From: Desulfovibrio desulfuricans DSM 642
GTDB taxonomy: Bacteria; Desulfobacterota; Desulfovibrionia; Desulfovibrionales; Desulfovibrionaceae
DNA length: 64,000 bases
Direction of reading: 5' to 3'
Assembly: GCF_000420465.1 (NCBI RefSeq)
Contig: NZ_ATUZ01000013.1
Location: forward strand, 62,001-126,000
Shown: positions 9,118 through 17,549 of the stretch, one piece after another
Position numbering within the stretch: the stretch's first letter is position 1
Layout: each line of letters opens with the position of its first letter
Translations under genes and position numbers: made by a program
The notes under the pieces: generated by a model
Databases searched by the model: none
What the model saw: only the letters and a program-made list of their open reading frames with translations
What the model was told of the DNA's origin: nothing

Positions 9118-11235
9118 ATGGGCAGTATGCAGTTGGTTCAGAGTGTATGCGGAATGTGCACCGCAAGGTGCCCAATTTCTGTAGAAGTAAAAGATGGTTC
9201 CGTGGGTATGATTTACGGCAACCCGCACAGTCCCCTCAAGGGTGCCTTGTGCGCGCGCGGCGTGGCTGGAAAGGCCCTTGAGCGCGAGTCGGAGTGCCCG
9301 CAGAGCCCGCTTATTCGCGTTGGCGAGCGGGGCGAGGGCAAGTGGAAAAAGGTTTCGTGGGAAGAAGCCTTTGACTATGTTGCGCAAAAAATTGCCGCAG
9401 TGCAGCAGCAACACGGCAAGGAAGCCGTATTGTGGTCTGACCGAGATGGCCCCTTTACCGACCTGTACCGCGCATTCATGCGCGGCATCGGTTCGCCCAA
9501 CGTCTGTACGCACAGCACCTCGTGCGACCTCAATACCCACCACGCCAGCAAGGCTGTCATGGGCCTCGGGCGCGGCATGGCCGTGAACGACTTTGCCAAC
9601 TGCAAGCACATTGTACTGCAAACGCGCAACATTTTTGAAGCTATCAACCTTGGCGAGGCCAGAATCGTCATGCAGGCCCTGCGCGAAGGCTGCAAGCTGA
9701 CGGTCATTGATATCCGCCACAATGTTTCGGCCTCCAAGGCCAATGATTTTCTGCTTGTCCGCCCCGGTACGGACTACGCCTTCAATCTGGGCATCATCAA
9801 CACGCTTATTACCCGCAAGCTCTACAACAAGGATTATGTGGACGCCCACACCACGGGTTTTGCCGAACTGGCCGAATTTGTGGCTCCTTATACGGCGGAA
9901 TGGGCGGCCGAGCAGTGTCAGGTCGATGCGCAGGCCATTGTGCGCCTTGCGCAATCGCTTGCCGCTGCGGCTCCCCATGTGATCTGGCATCCCGGCTGGA
10001 TGACCTCGCGCTACGGGGATTCTTTTCAGGTTGCGCGCACTGCTCTGGTCATTACGGCCCTGCTGGGCGGCGTGGGCGTCAAGGGCGGCATAGTGCCGGG
10101 CCGTACCCCCAAGGAATGCGGCAAGGCCGGGCTCAAGAAGTTTACGGATCTTTTCCCCGCGCCCAAGGGCTTGCGCGCTGATGGCCTTGGCGTTGACAAC
10201 AAGGCATTCGACTCCGGTAAGGGCTTGCTGCACAAGGCTTTTGAAGCCATCAGCAATCCTCCGCAGGGGGCAGCTCCGGTCAAGGCTTATATGTGCTGGC
10301 GGCACGACCCCTTGCAGGGCTATCCCGATCCCGATGCGCTGCGCAAACGCTTTGACGGCCTTGACCTGCTTGTGAGCGTCACGTTCTCCTGGTCAGACAC
10401 TGCATGGTATTCAGATGTAGTGCTGCCGCTCTCCACCTATCTTTCGCGCGAAAGCATCATTGCCACCAAGAACGGCCTCAAACCGCAGTTCTTTGTGCGC
10501 AACCGCGTTATCCCGCCGCGTTATGACACCAAGGCCGACTGGGAAATTATCGGCGGTCTGGCAAAGCGCCTCGGGCTTGATCCGCTGGTTTTTGAAAGCG
10601 CGGAGGACGTGTGGCGTTTTCAGCTTGAAGGAACAGGCCTCACCAGCGCGGACTTTGCCGAAAAGGGCTTTGTTTCGCTCACCAGCGATCCTCTGTATGT
10701 GGATCTGGCAAATTATTCCTTCCCCACTGCCTCGGGCAAGGTGGAACTGACCAGCGATGGCTACGGCAAGGGCAGCGGCCAAAACATGCTGCCCCCCTAT
10801 ACGCCGCCCGTTGCGCCGCCGGAGGGGGCCTACCGCATTACCTTTGGGCGGGTGGCCGTGCATACACAAGGCCATACCATCAATAATCCGCTGCTGCTTG
10901 AGCAGGTTCCTGAAAATACCGTGTGGATCAATAACAAGAAGGCCAAGGCCGCTGGCATCAACCCCGGCGACCGGGTGCGCGTGCGTGATGCCGCAGGCAA
11001 ATCCATGGGCGAGGCCGGGGTCAAGATCACCTCTGCCATTCATCCCGAGGCCATTTTTGTGGTGCACGGCTTCGGGCACGACCTGCCTTGCGAAAGTCGG
11101 GCCATCAATCAGGGTATCTCTGACAGCAAGTGCCTGCGCGGCGGCTTGGGCATGCAGGATATGGGCGGCGGCGGTCTTGCCATGCAGGAGCATTTTGTCA
11201 CGCTGGAGAAGGTGGCCGGTTCCGGCGCTGCCTAG
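9118..11235 (+). CDS. Molybdopterin (Mo-bisMGD) oxidoreductase, PhsA/PsrA-like, without Tat signal
   Basis: The protein has 705 residues from the ATG at 9118, with GAGAG upstream; an in-frame start at 9055 is possible. The N-terminus binds one [4Fe-4S] cluster (CGMCTARC, then LCARG). The body follows the DMSO-reductase/formate-dehydrogenase fold, with HSTSCDLN where a Cys could ligate Mo, and a C-terminal MGD-binding region (TFGRVAVHTQGH, NPGDRVRV). It is closest in appearance to thiosulfate/polysulfide reductase catalytic subunits, but neither start gives a twin-arginine leader, so it should stay in the cytoplasm. The four-cluster Fe-S gene and the nuo genes follow on the same strand. Its substrate cannot be read from sequence. 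I infer that it may feed the NuoEFG-less complex I. Confidence 0.88.
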   Translation: MGSMQLVQSVCGMCTARCPISVEVKDGSVGMIYGNPHSPLKGALCARGVAGKALERESECPQSPLIRVGERGEGKWKKVSWEEAFDYVAQKIAAVQQQHGKEAVLWSDRDGPFTDLYRAFMRGIGSPNVCTHSTSCDLNTHHASKAVMGLGRGMAVNDFANCKHIVLQTRNIFEAINLGEARIVMQALREGCKLTVIDIRHNVSASKANDFLLVRPGTDYAFNLGIINTLITRKLYNKDYVDAHTTGFAELAEFVAPYTAEWAAEQCQVDAQAIVRLAQSLAAAAPHVIWHPGWMTSRYGDSFQVARTALVITALLGGVGVKGGIVPGRTPKECGKAGLKKFTDLFPAPKGLRADGLGVDNKAFDSGKGLLHKAFEAISNPPQGAAPVKAYMCWRHDPLQGYPDPDALRKRFDGLDLLVSVTFSWSDTAWYSDVVLPLSTYLSRESIIATKNGLKPQFFVRNRVIPPRYDTKADWEIIGGLAKRLGLDPLVFESAEDVWRFQLEGTGLTSADFAEKGFVSLTSDPLYVDLANYSFPTASGKVELTSDGYGKGSGQNMLPPYTPPVAPPEGAYRITFGRVAVHTQGHTINNPLLLEQVPENTVWINNKKAKAAGINPGDRVRVRDAAGKSMGEAGVKITSAIHPEAIFVVHGFGHDLPCESRAINQGISDSKCLRGGLGMQDMGGGGLAMQEHFVTLEKVAGSGAA

Positions 11236-11324
11236 GCGGACTCTGCCTATATTGTCAAAGGCATGGCCTGATACTGCAAGGAAATTTACGGGAACAACCC
11301 ACCGAGCCGCGTGGGAGGATGGTT

Positions 11325-11831
11325 ATGAGCAAATATATTGTCATGCACAATTCGGCGGATTGCATAGGCTGCAAGGCCTGCGAGGTTCAGTGCCGCAGCC
11401 TGCACAACGGCGGCCCGGGGGCTTTTTTCTGCCGCGTTCTTTCCGTTGAGCAGACAGAACCCAAGCCCGCGCTGGGTTTTGTGTACACCTCGTGCTTTCA
11501 CTGTGAAAATCCCTGGTGCGTCAAGGCCTGCCCTACAGGGGCCATGCGCCGCAGAGACGATGGCATTGTCTATGTGGAAACCTCGGCCTGCGTGGGCTGC
11601 AAGGCCTGCATTACCGCCTGCCCCTGGGCCGCGCCCCAGTGGAACGCCCAGACCGGCAAGGTGGATAAGTGCGACCTGTGCCGCGACCGCATTGATCAGG
11701 GCCTCAAGCCTGCCTGCGTAACAACCTGCGCCATGAGCTGTCTGCAATTCTCCACGCCGGATGCGGCCAGTCAGGAGAGGCGGCAGGAATTTGCCGGGCA
11801 GATGCAGCGCAACAGGCCTGTTGTCCGCTAG
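11325..11831 (+). CDS. Four-cluster [4Fe-4S] ferredoxin subunit (NrfC/PsrB/DmsB family)
   Basis: The 168-residue protein has four Cys groups typical of the electron-transfer subunits of complex Fe-S molybdoenzymes: CIGCKACEVQC, CFHCENPWCVKACP, CVGCKACITACP, and CDLC with a later CVTTC. It should wire electrons from the upstream molybdopterin subunit. The ATG at 11325 has GGAGG six bases upstream; an ATG two codons earlier does not. There is no signal peptide and no membrane anchor gene of the PsrC/NrfD type beside it. Instead nuoA begins 163 bases later, which makes complex I the nearest membrane partner. Confidence 0.92.
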   Translation: MSKYIVMHNSADCIGCKACEVQCRSLHNGGPGAFFCRVLSVEQTEPKPALGFVYTSCFHCENPWCVKACPTGAMRRRDDGIVYVETSACVGCKACITACPWAAPQWNAQTGKVDKCDLCRDRIDQGLKPACVTTCAMSCLQFSTPDAASQERRQEFAGQMQRNRPVVR

Positions 11832-11994
11832 AACGTGTTTTGTTCTCTGCGGTGCCTTACAGGGCCTGCGGCAGAATGTTCAGGTTGATTGGCGGCGGCT
11901 CTGGCAGGAGACGCCGGTGACGGAGCAGGGTCGTGCGATTGTTCGGCCCTGCCTGCCCGGAATATGACGAAGACATTCAACAAGGTGGCTTTTT

Positions 11995-12369
11995 ATGGTG
12001 CCTACGGTTGCCGGAGAAGAGTATCTTGCCATTCTGCTGCTGCTTGTTATTGCGCTGCTTTTTGGCGTGCTTACGTTGTTTTTCGGGCGGTTTTTCCGCA
12101 TGCGTCGGCCCTACCGCGAAAAGCTCATGCCCTATGAGTGCGGCAACGAGCCAACCGCCGAGCCACGCACGCGTTTTTCCATCAAATTTTATTACGTTGC
12201 CATTCTTTTTGTCATCATCGATGTGGAAGCCATCTTCCTCTACACTTGGGCAGTGGAGTTTGTGCATCTGGGCAGCCTTGGGCTGGCGGAAATGCTGACC
12301 TTCATGACCCTGCTGGTGCTGGCCTATGCCTATGCCTGGAAAAAGGGGGCCTTTGAATGGGTGAAGTAG
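11995..12369 (+). CDS. nuoA: NADH-quinone oxidoreductase-type subunit A
   Basis: This 124-residue membrane subunit has three hydrophobic helices and the conserved loop YECGNEP, which lies at the quinone/proton interface of complex I, followed by [25 protein letters not shown] precedes the ATG. The first gene of an 11-gene nuo block, it overlaps nuoB by 13 bases. Complex I couples quinone reduction to ion translocation across the cytoplasmic membrane. Confidence 0.96.
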   Translation: MVPTVAGEEYLAILLLLVIALLFGVLTLFFGRFFRMRRPYREKLMPYECGNEPTAEPRTRFSIKFYYVAILFVIIDVEAIFLYTWAVEFVHLGSLGLAEMLTFMTLLVLAYAYAWKKGAFEWVK

Positions 12370-12899
12370 AAACTCGCACCGCCGCGCATGGCGACCAGCC
12401 GCCTGTGGTGCACAAGGACGGCCTGCGGTTTTTCCCCGGCGCCAACGCCGTGCTTGGGCCGCTCAACGCCCTGGTCAACTGGGGCCGTTGCGGCTCCATC
12501 TGGCCAGTGACCTTTGGCCTTGCCTGCTGCGCCATCGAAATGATGGCTACAGGCGCGTCAACGCACGATCTTGACCGCTTTGGCATCATCTTTCGCGCCA
12601 GCCCCCGACAGGCAGACTGCATGGTGGTGGCCGGAACCCTGAGCAAAAAAATGGCCCCGGTGCTACGCAGGGTTTATGACCAGATGCCCGAGCCGCGCTA
12701 CGTGCTCGCCATGGGCAGTTGCGCTTGCAGCGGCGGGCTTTTTCAGTCGTATGCCGTAACTCAGGGCGTGGATCAGATTATCCCGGTAGACGTCTATGTG
12801 CCGGGCTGCCCCCCGAGGCCGGAAGCGCTTTTTGATGGCTTTATCAAGTTGCAGGAGAAAATTAACAAGGAGCAATTTCGATGGAGTCCCTGGAGATAG
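12357..12899 (+). CDS. nuoB: Complex I Fe-S subunit B (cluster N2)
   Basis: The 180-residue protein carries the N2 [4Fe-4S] ligands in the usual order: tandem Cys in LACCAIE, then MGSCAC, then VPGCPP. N2 passes electrons to quinone, so this subunit is the terminal donor of the peripheral arm. The N-terminal [15 protein letters not shown] is typical of NuoB. The start overlaps nuoA and the 3' end overlaps nuoC by 19 bases, giving tight translational coupling. Confidence 0.97.
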   Translation: MGEVETRTAAHGDQPPVVHKDGLRFFPGANAVLGPLNALVNWGRCGSIWPVTFGLACCAIEMMATGASTHDLDRFGIIFRASPRQADCMVVAGTLSKKMAPVLRRVYDQMPEPRYVLAMGSCACSGGLFQSYAVTQGVDQIIPVDVYVPGCPPRPEALFDGFIKLQEKINKEQFRWSPWR

Positions 12900-13441
12900 C
12901 GCGTCTGCTGCGTGAGGCTTTTCCGCAGGAAGTGCTCGACATACAGGAGTTTCGTGGGCAGACGGCAGTGCTGCTGCGCCACAGTCGCATCCTTGATGTG
13001 CTGGTCTACGCCAGGGAGCATTTTGACATGATGCACCTGCGCTCGCTCTGCGGGGTGGACAACAGCCGCCGCAAGCAGGAGGGCCTTGGCGCGTTTGAGG
13101 TCGTCTACAACCTGTATTCCGTGAATCAGCGCATTGCCCTGCGTCTGCGCGCCCAACTGGACGATCCCGGTGCGGGCATTGATTCCGCCGTGCCCTTGTG
13201 GCCTGTGGCCAACTGGCTTGAGCGCGAGGTCTTTGACCTCATGGGCATACACTTCAAGGGGCACCCTGACCTGCGCCGCATCCTGTTGCCTGATGACTGG
13301 CAGGGCCACCCCCTGCGCAAGGCCTATCCTGTGCGCATCCCCTCGCGCGGCGTGCCTGAATGGTCTGGCCTGACCGAACTGCGCGAACACGCCAGGGCGG
13401 CGGACGCCCTGAGCTGGCAGGGGGGAGAAAAGCATGAGTGA
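12881..13441 (+). CDS. nuoC: Complex I subunit C (30 kDa type)
   Basis: The 186-residue protein has the family signature [20 protein letters not shown] followed by [12 protein letters not shown], which holds the NuoC-NuoD contact. It is separate from NuoD, unlike the fused NuoCD of enterics. It has no cofactor and is structural in the quinone module. It overlaps nuoB upstream and nuoD downstream (8 bases). Confidence 0.96.
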   Translation: MESLEIARLLREAFPQEVLDIQEFRGQTAVLLRHSRILDVLVYAREHFDMMHLRSLCGVDNSRRKQEGLGAFEVVYNLYSVNQRIALRLRAQLDDPGAGIDSAVPLWPVANWLEREVFDLMGIHFKGHPDLRRILLPDDWQGHPLRKAYPVRIPSRGVPEWSGLTELREHARAADALSWQGGEKHE

Positions 13442-14744
13442 TATCCTCAAACAGAGCATTGAATGCCCTGTGCGTCACGGCCAGCCTGTGGGGCGTCAGA
13501 ACATGCAGGAACTGCTGGGCAGGGAACTGCCAGAAGACGCTGACGACTTTGACTGCTTTGACGAAAGCGATGAGGATCGCACCAGCCTGCGCCTCGGGCC
13601 GCAGCATCCCGCCACGCACGGCGTGTTGCGCCTCGACCTTGAGCTTGAGGGTGAAACCATTTTGAGCTGCGACCCGCAGGTGGGGTATCTGCACCGTGGC
13701 TTTGAAAAAATGGCCGAGACCTTCACCTACGCGCAGGCCCTCACCCTCACCGACCGGCTGGATTACATCGCCGCCATGTCCAACAACACGGGCTACTGCC
13801 TTGCGGTGGAAAAGCTGCTGGGCGTGCAGGCTCCGCTACGGGCGCGTTACATCCGCACCATTGCCTGCGAGATGTCGCGCCTGTGTTCGCATCTGCTCTG
13901 GCTTGCCACCCATGCGCTGGATATCGGGGCCATGACCGTCTTTCTGTACTGCTTCCGCGAACGCGAAATGCTGCTGGATCTTTTTGAAGACCTCTGCGGC
14001 GCGCGCCTCACCCTGACGTATCCGCGCATCGGCGGCGTACGGCAGGACGTGACAGGGCGCTTCATGGAAGGTTTGCAGGATTTTCTCAATATCTTCCCCA
14101 AGCGCATACTTGAGTACGAAACCCTGCTCGATACCAACCGCATCTGGTTGCAGCGCACGGTGGGCGTTGGCGTGCTGAACGCCAAGGAAGCTCTTGCTCT
14201 CGGCCTCACCGGGGCTTGCCTGCGCGGCTCTGGCGTGGATTACGATGTGCGCAAGCACGAACCCTACGATGCCTATGATCTGGTGGATTTTGAAGTGCCG
14301 CTGGGCAGCGATGGCGATATTTACGCCCGCTACCGCTGCCGCATGGAAGAAATGCGCCAGTCTGTGCGCATTCTGCAACAGTGCGTGGATCAGCTCCCCC
14401 CCGGCGCGACCCTTGCGGCAGACGCCCCCGACCTGCTCATGCCCTACAGGGCGTGGCGCAGCAAGGCTGAAACAGCGCTTTTTGGCGGCAGCCTGCGGCA
14501 GGTCATGCACGATAACAATATCTATATGCCCGGCGATGTGTACGTAGCCACGGAGGCCCCCAAGGGCGAGCTTGGCTTCTACTTTGTGAGCGACGGCAGC
14601 AGCAGGCCTTACCGCATGCATGTGCGCGGCCCGTCGTTTATCCATATCGGCGCGCTGGCAAGCATTGCCCCGGGCGGGCTTATTGCCGACCTTATCGCCA
14701 ATATCGGCAGCATGGACGTGGTGCTGGGAGAATCTGACCGGTAA
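13434..14744 (+). CDS. nuoD: Complex I subunit D (49 kDa type, quinone-site subunit)
   Basis: The protein has 436 residues, including an unusually acidic N-terminal extension of about 50 residues (DADDFDCFDESDEDR) before the conserved LRLGPQHPATHGVLR, which lines the quinone pocket. GYLHRGFEKMAE, DYIAAMSNN and the C-terminal DVVLGESDR match the family. It is related to NiFe hydrogenase large subunits but lacks the metal-binding Cys pairs. It contacts NuoB and NuoC, both encoded just upstream. Confidence 0.97.
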   Translation: MSDILKQSIECPVRHGQPVGRQNMQELLGRELPEDADDFDCFDESDEDRTSLRLGPQHPATHGVLRLDLELEGETILSCDPQVGYLHRGFEKMAETFTYAQALTLTDRLDYIAAMSNNTGYCLAVEKLLGVQAPLRARYIRTIACEMSRLCSHLLWLATHALDIGAMTVFLYCFREREMLLDLFEDLCGARLTLTYPRIGGVRQDVTGRFMEGLQDFLNIFPKRILEYETLLDTNRIWLQRTVGVGVLNAKEALALGLTGACLRGSGVDYDVRKHEPYDAYDLVDFEVPLGSDGDIYARYRCRMEEMRQSVRILQQCVDQLPPGATLAADAPDLLMPYRAWRSKAETALFGGSLRQVMHDNNIYMPGDVYVATEAPKGELGFYFVSDGSSRPYRMHVRGPSFIHIGALASIAPGGLIADLIANIGSMDVVLGESDR

Positions 14745-14822
14745 ACCAAGGGGCAGACTGCAAGGCCGATGGCTGCGCAGGGCAACCGGGTTTACGGCTA
14801 CAACCAATCTGGCAGGGAAACC

Positions 14823-15791
14823 ATGAATGTTCTGGTAATTGTGCTGCAACTTGTCGTGCTTCTGGTGGTCGTGCTGCTGCATGTGGCCTATGCCACATAC
14901 TTTGAGCGCAAGGTCATCGGCCATATGCAGATGCGCATGGGCCCCACCCGCGTGGGCTGGCTTGGGCTGCTGCAACCCATTGCGGACGGCATCAAGAGCT
15001 TTTTCAAGGAAGACATCATCCCCTCGGCGGCAGACAAGCCCATTTTCATGCTGGCTCCGATCATCTGTCTGGTGCCTGCCTTTGCCTCGCTGGCAATATT
15101 GCCGTGGGCCGAGGGCTGGGCTTTGTCCAACATCAATATCGGCCTGCTTTTTGTGTTCGCCATGAGTTCCCTTGGCAGCTACGGGGTTGTGCTGGCGGGT
15201 TGGGCCTCAAACTCCAAGTTCAGCTTTCTTGGCGGGTTGCGGGCCTCGGCGCAGGTAATCAGTTATGAAATCGCCATGGGCCTCAGCCTTGTGGGCGTGA
15301 TGCTGCTCTCCGGTTCGCTCAATCTGGGCGACATTGTGGCGGCGCAGGGTGATTCGTTTTTCGGCATGTTCGCCTTCCGTCAGTGCATCGGCTTTTTCAT
15401 CTTTTGCGTTGCCATGCTGGCAGAAACCAACCGCGTGCCTTTTGACCTGCCCGAGGCGGAAAGCGAGCTTGTTTCCGGCTATTGCACGGAATACAGCGGC
15501 ATGCGTTACGCCCTGTTTTTTATGGCCGAATACACGTCCATGTTTGTGATGGCCACGGTGGGCGTTGTCTGCTTTCTGGGCGGCTGGCGCGGCCCGGTGG
15601 AAGTGGACTTTTTCCCGCCGTTCTGGCTGGTGCTCAAGGTCTACGGCGTCATGTTTTTCTTTTTCTGGGTGCGGGCCACGTTGCCGCGTTACCGCTACGA
15701 CCAGCTCATGGCCCTTGGCTGGAAGGTGCTTATCCCTCTGGCGCTCTTCAATATTGTGATTACCGCCCTGGGCAAGGCCCTAGCCTCTTGA
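14823..15791 (+). CDS. nuoH: Complex I membrane subunit H
   Basis: From the ATG at 14823 (AGGGAA upstream) the protein has 322 residues; an earlier in-frame ATG at 14769 lacks a ribosome binding site. The first loop signature YFERKVIGHMQMRMGPTRVG and a later AETNRVPFDLPEAESELVSGY identify NuoH, the subunit linking the quinone cavity to the membrane arm. About eight hydrophobic helices are visible. The stop codon shares its last base with an ATG upstream of nuoI. Confidence 0.97.
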   Translation: MNVLVIVLQLVVLLVVVLLHVAYATYFERKVIGHMQMRMGPTRVGWLGLLQPIADGIKSFFKEDIIPSAADKPIFMLAPIICLVPAFASLAILPWAEGWALSNINIGLLFVFAMSSLGSYGVVLAGWASNSKFSFLGGLRASAQVISYEIAMGLSLVGVMLLSGSLNLGDIVAAQGDSFFGMFAFRQCIGFFIFCVAMLAETNRVPFDLPEAESELVSGYCTEYSGMRYALFFMAEYTSMFVMATVGVVCFLGGWRGPVEVDFFPPFWLVLKVYGVMFFFFWVRATLPRYRYDQLMALGWKVLIPLALFNIVITALGKALAS

Positions 15792-15805
15792 TGAGGAGAG
15801 CAAAG

Positions 15806-16495
15806 ATGCAGATTCAGTACAAAGCGCCCCGCAACTGGCTGCAAACCCTGTTGCAGACAGAAATAGCCCAGGGCATGGCCCTGACCTTGCGGCGCATGTT
15901 CAATCGCCCCATCACGCGGCAGTACCCGGAAGAAAAACCCGTGGTCGCCGCGGGTTTTCGCGGGCGGCACGCCCTGGTGCGCGATGCCGCAACCGGCGAG
16001 AGCCGTTGCGTTGCCTGTATGCGCTGCGCGCGGGTATGCCCCTCGCACTGCATACGCATCCGCTGGAGCCGCGCCGCAGATAACAGCCGCGTCGTGGATG
16101 CCTACAACATCGACGCCCTGCGCTGCATTTTTTGCGGCTACTGCGCGGAGGTCTGCCCGGTGAACGCCATCGTGCTGACGGAAGTCTATGCTTACGCAGC
16201 CAACGGGCGTTCGGCCTTCATGTTCGACAGGCAGGCCCTGCTGGACAATTGGGACGACTTTGCGGCGCAAAAGGGCGACATGAAAGGCTATGTGAACCCC
16301 CTGTGCCGCCCCCGCAACATGCCCGAGGGCGCGCTGGCGCATACCAAGCGGGTTGCGGTGGATGCGGAATGGAGCGGAGCGGAGCAGTGGGTGGGCAAGA
16401 ATCACCGTGCTGCGCAGGTTCGCACGCAATATGCGGAGCCGACCCCGAGCGCGCCCGGCCATGGTCAGACGAATCAGGACGGTGCTGCGCAATGA
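15806..16495 (+). CDS. nuoI: Complex I Fe-S subunit I (clusters N6a/N6b) with long C-terminal tail
   Basis: The protein has 229 residues from the ATG at 15806, with GAGGAGAG upstream; an ATG at 15791 is too close to that site. Two [4Fe-4S] motifs are present: CVACMRCARVCP and CIFCGYCAEVCP. They carry electrons to N2 in NuoB. After RSAFMFDRQALLDNWDDF the family normally ends soon, but here about 60 more polar residues follow (PEGALAHTKR to GQTNQDGAAQ). With no NuoG or NuoEF to dock on NuoI, this tail could help bind another electron donor; that is inference. Confidence 0.95.
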   Translation: MQIQYKAPRNWLQTLLQTEIAQGMALTLRRMFNRPITRQYPEEKPVVAAGFRGRHALVRDAATGESRCVACMRCARVCPSHCIRIRWSRAADNSRVVDAYNIDALRCIFCGYCAEVCPVNAIVLTEVYAYAANGRSAFMFDRQALLDNWDDFAAQKGDMKGYVNPLCRPRNMPEGALAHTKRVAVDAEWSGAEQWVGKNHRAAQVRTQYAEPTPSAPGHGQTNQDGAAQ

Positions 16496-16660
16496 TCTGC
16501 CAAAAATCTGTGTTGATCTGCGGCAATGCCCGTACGTTGCAGGCCTCCTTGCCCGTAGCGGAAAAGGCATGCACGGCAGGACGGGCGGTGAGCGTGGATG
16601 ACAGGCCTCCTTGCCGAGGCATCCCGGAACAGAGCGCAAGTCCACTGCGGAGGTGGAGCG

Positions 16661-17248
16661 GTGTTTGGTGAAATATTCTTTCTATACTGCGCCTTTGTCA
16701 TAACCGTGTGCGGCGTGCTGGCTATCAGCCTGCGCAATCCCATTCACTGCGTGTTGCTGGTGCTGCTGCTGTTCTTCCACATGGCGGCGGTCTACCTGAC
16801 CTTGCAGGCCGAATTTCTGGCTGCCATACAGATCATCGTCTATGCCGGGGCCATCCTGGTCATGTACCTTTTTGTGCTCTTTCTGGTGAACCTGCAACGC
16901 GAGTTGCGGCTGCCTGCCCTGACCCCCAAGCCCCTCGTGGGCTACGCGCTGGCTGCTGCCCTGTGCGGCGGCATGCTCTGGGGCGTGGCTGGCTTTGTAC
17001 CGGGCGGCAAGGGCCAATGGCCCCTTGAAGCCCTGCGCGAGGTCACGCACACCAAGGCCTTGAGCCGCGAGCTGTTCACCAACCATTTTCTTTCGCTGGA
17101 AATTGCGGGCGTGCTGCTGCTGGTGGCTCTGGTGGCTGCCCTGACCCTTGCGCGCAGGCAGCCCGTGTGCACACCCACCCCGGCGCAGGCCGAAAACAAG
17201 GCCTGCCCCTGCGTGAGCGGCAACAAAGACCAAGGAGGCGCGGCGTGA
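16661..17248 (+). CDS. nuoJ: Complex I membrane subunit J
   Basis: The GTG at 16661 has GGAGG seven bases upstream and gives 195 residues with five hydrophobic helices. The typical segment FLAAIQIIVYAGAILVMYLFVLFLV contains the pi-bulge helix region of NuoJ. An upstream in-frame start at 16598 lacks a ribosome binding site. The soluble C-terminus carries three Cys (PVC and ACPC), which is unusual. The stop overlaps the nuoK GTG by four bases. Confidence 0.94.
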   Translation: MFGEIFFLYCAFVITVCGVLAISLRNPIHCVLLVLLLFFHMAAVYLTLQAEFLAAIQIIVYAGAILVMYLFVLFLVNLQRELRLPALTPKPLVGYALAAALCGGMLWGVAGFVPGGKGQWPLEALREVTHTKALSRELFTNHFLSLEIAGVLLLVALVAALTLARRQPVCTPTPAQAENKACPCVSGNKDQGGAA

Positions 17249-17547
17249 TTCCCCTTTCCTGGTACATGGCGCTGGCAGCAGTGCTTTTCTGCATAGGCGT
17301 GGCCGGATTTCTGACGCGCCGCAACATCATTGTGATGCTGCTCTCTCTTGAATTGATGCTCAACGGCGTCAACCTCAATCTGGTGGCTATGAGCTATTTC
17401 ATGGACGCTCTGCGCGGGCAGGCTTTTACCATTTTCATCATCACCGTTGCCGCCTGCGAGGCCGCAGTGGGGCTTGGCATTGTCATCTGTCTGTTCCGCA
17501 GCCACAAAAGTGTGCGTAACGAAGACATAACCACGATGCGGGGGTAA
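17245..17547 (+). CDS. nuoK: Complex I membrane subunit K
   Basis: Starting at the GTG at 17245 (GGAGG six bases upstream) the protein is 100 residues, the usual NuoK length. An in-frame ATG at 17167 would add 26 polar residues and is unlikely. Three helices carry the conserved Glu residues of the proton path in LLSLELMLNGVNL and TVAACEAAVGLGI. Confidence 0.96.
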   Translation: MIPLSWYMALAAVLFCIGVAGFLTRRNIIVMLLSLELMLNGVNLNLVAMSYFMDALRGQAFTIFIITVAACEAAVGLGIVICLFRSHKSVRNEDITTMRG

Positions 17548-17549
17548 AC

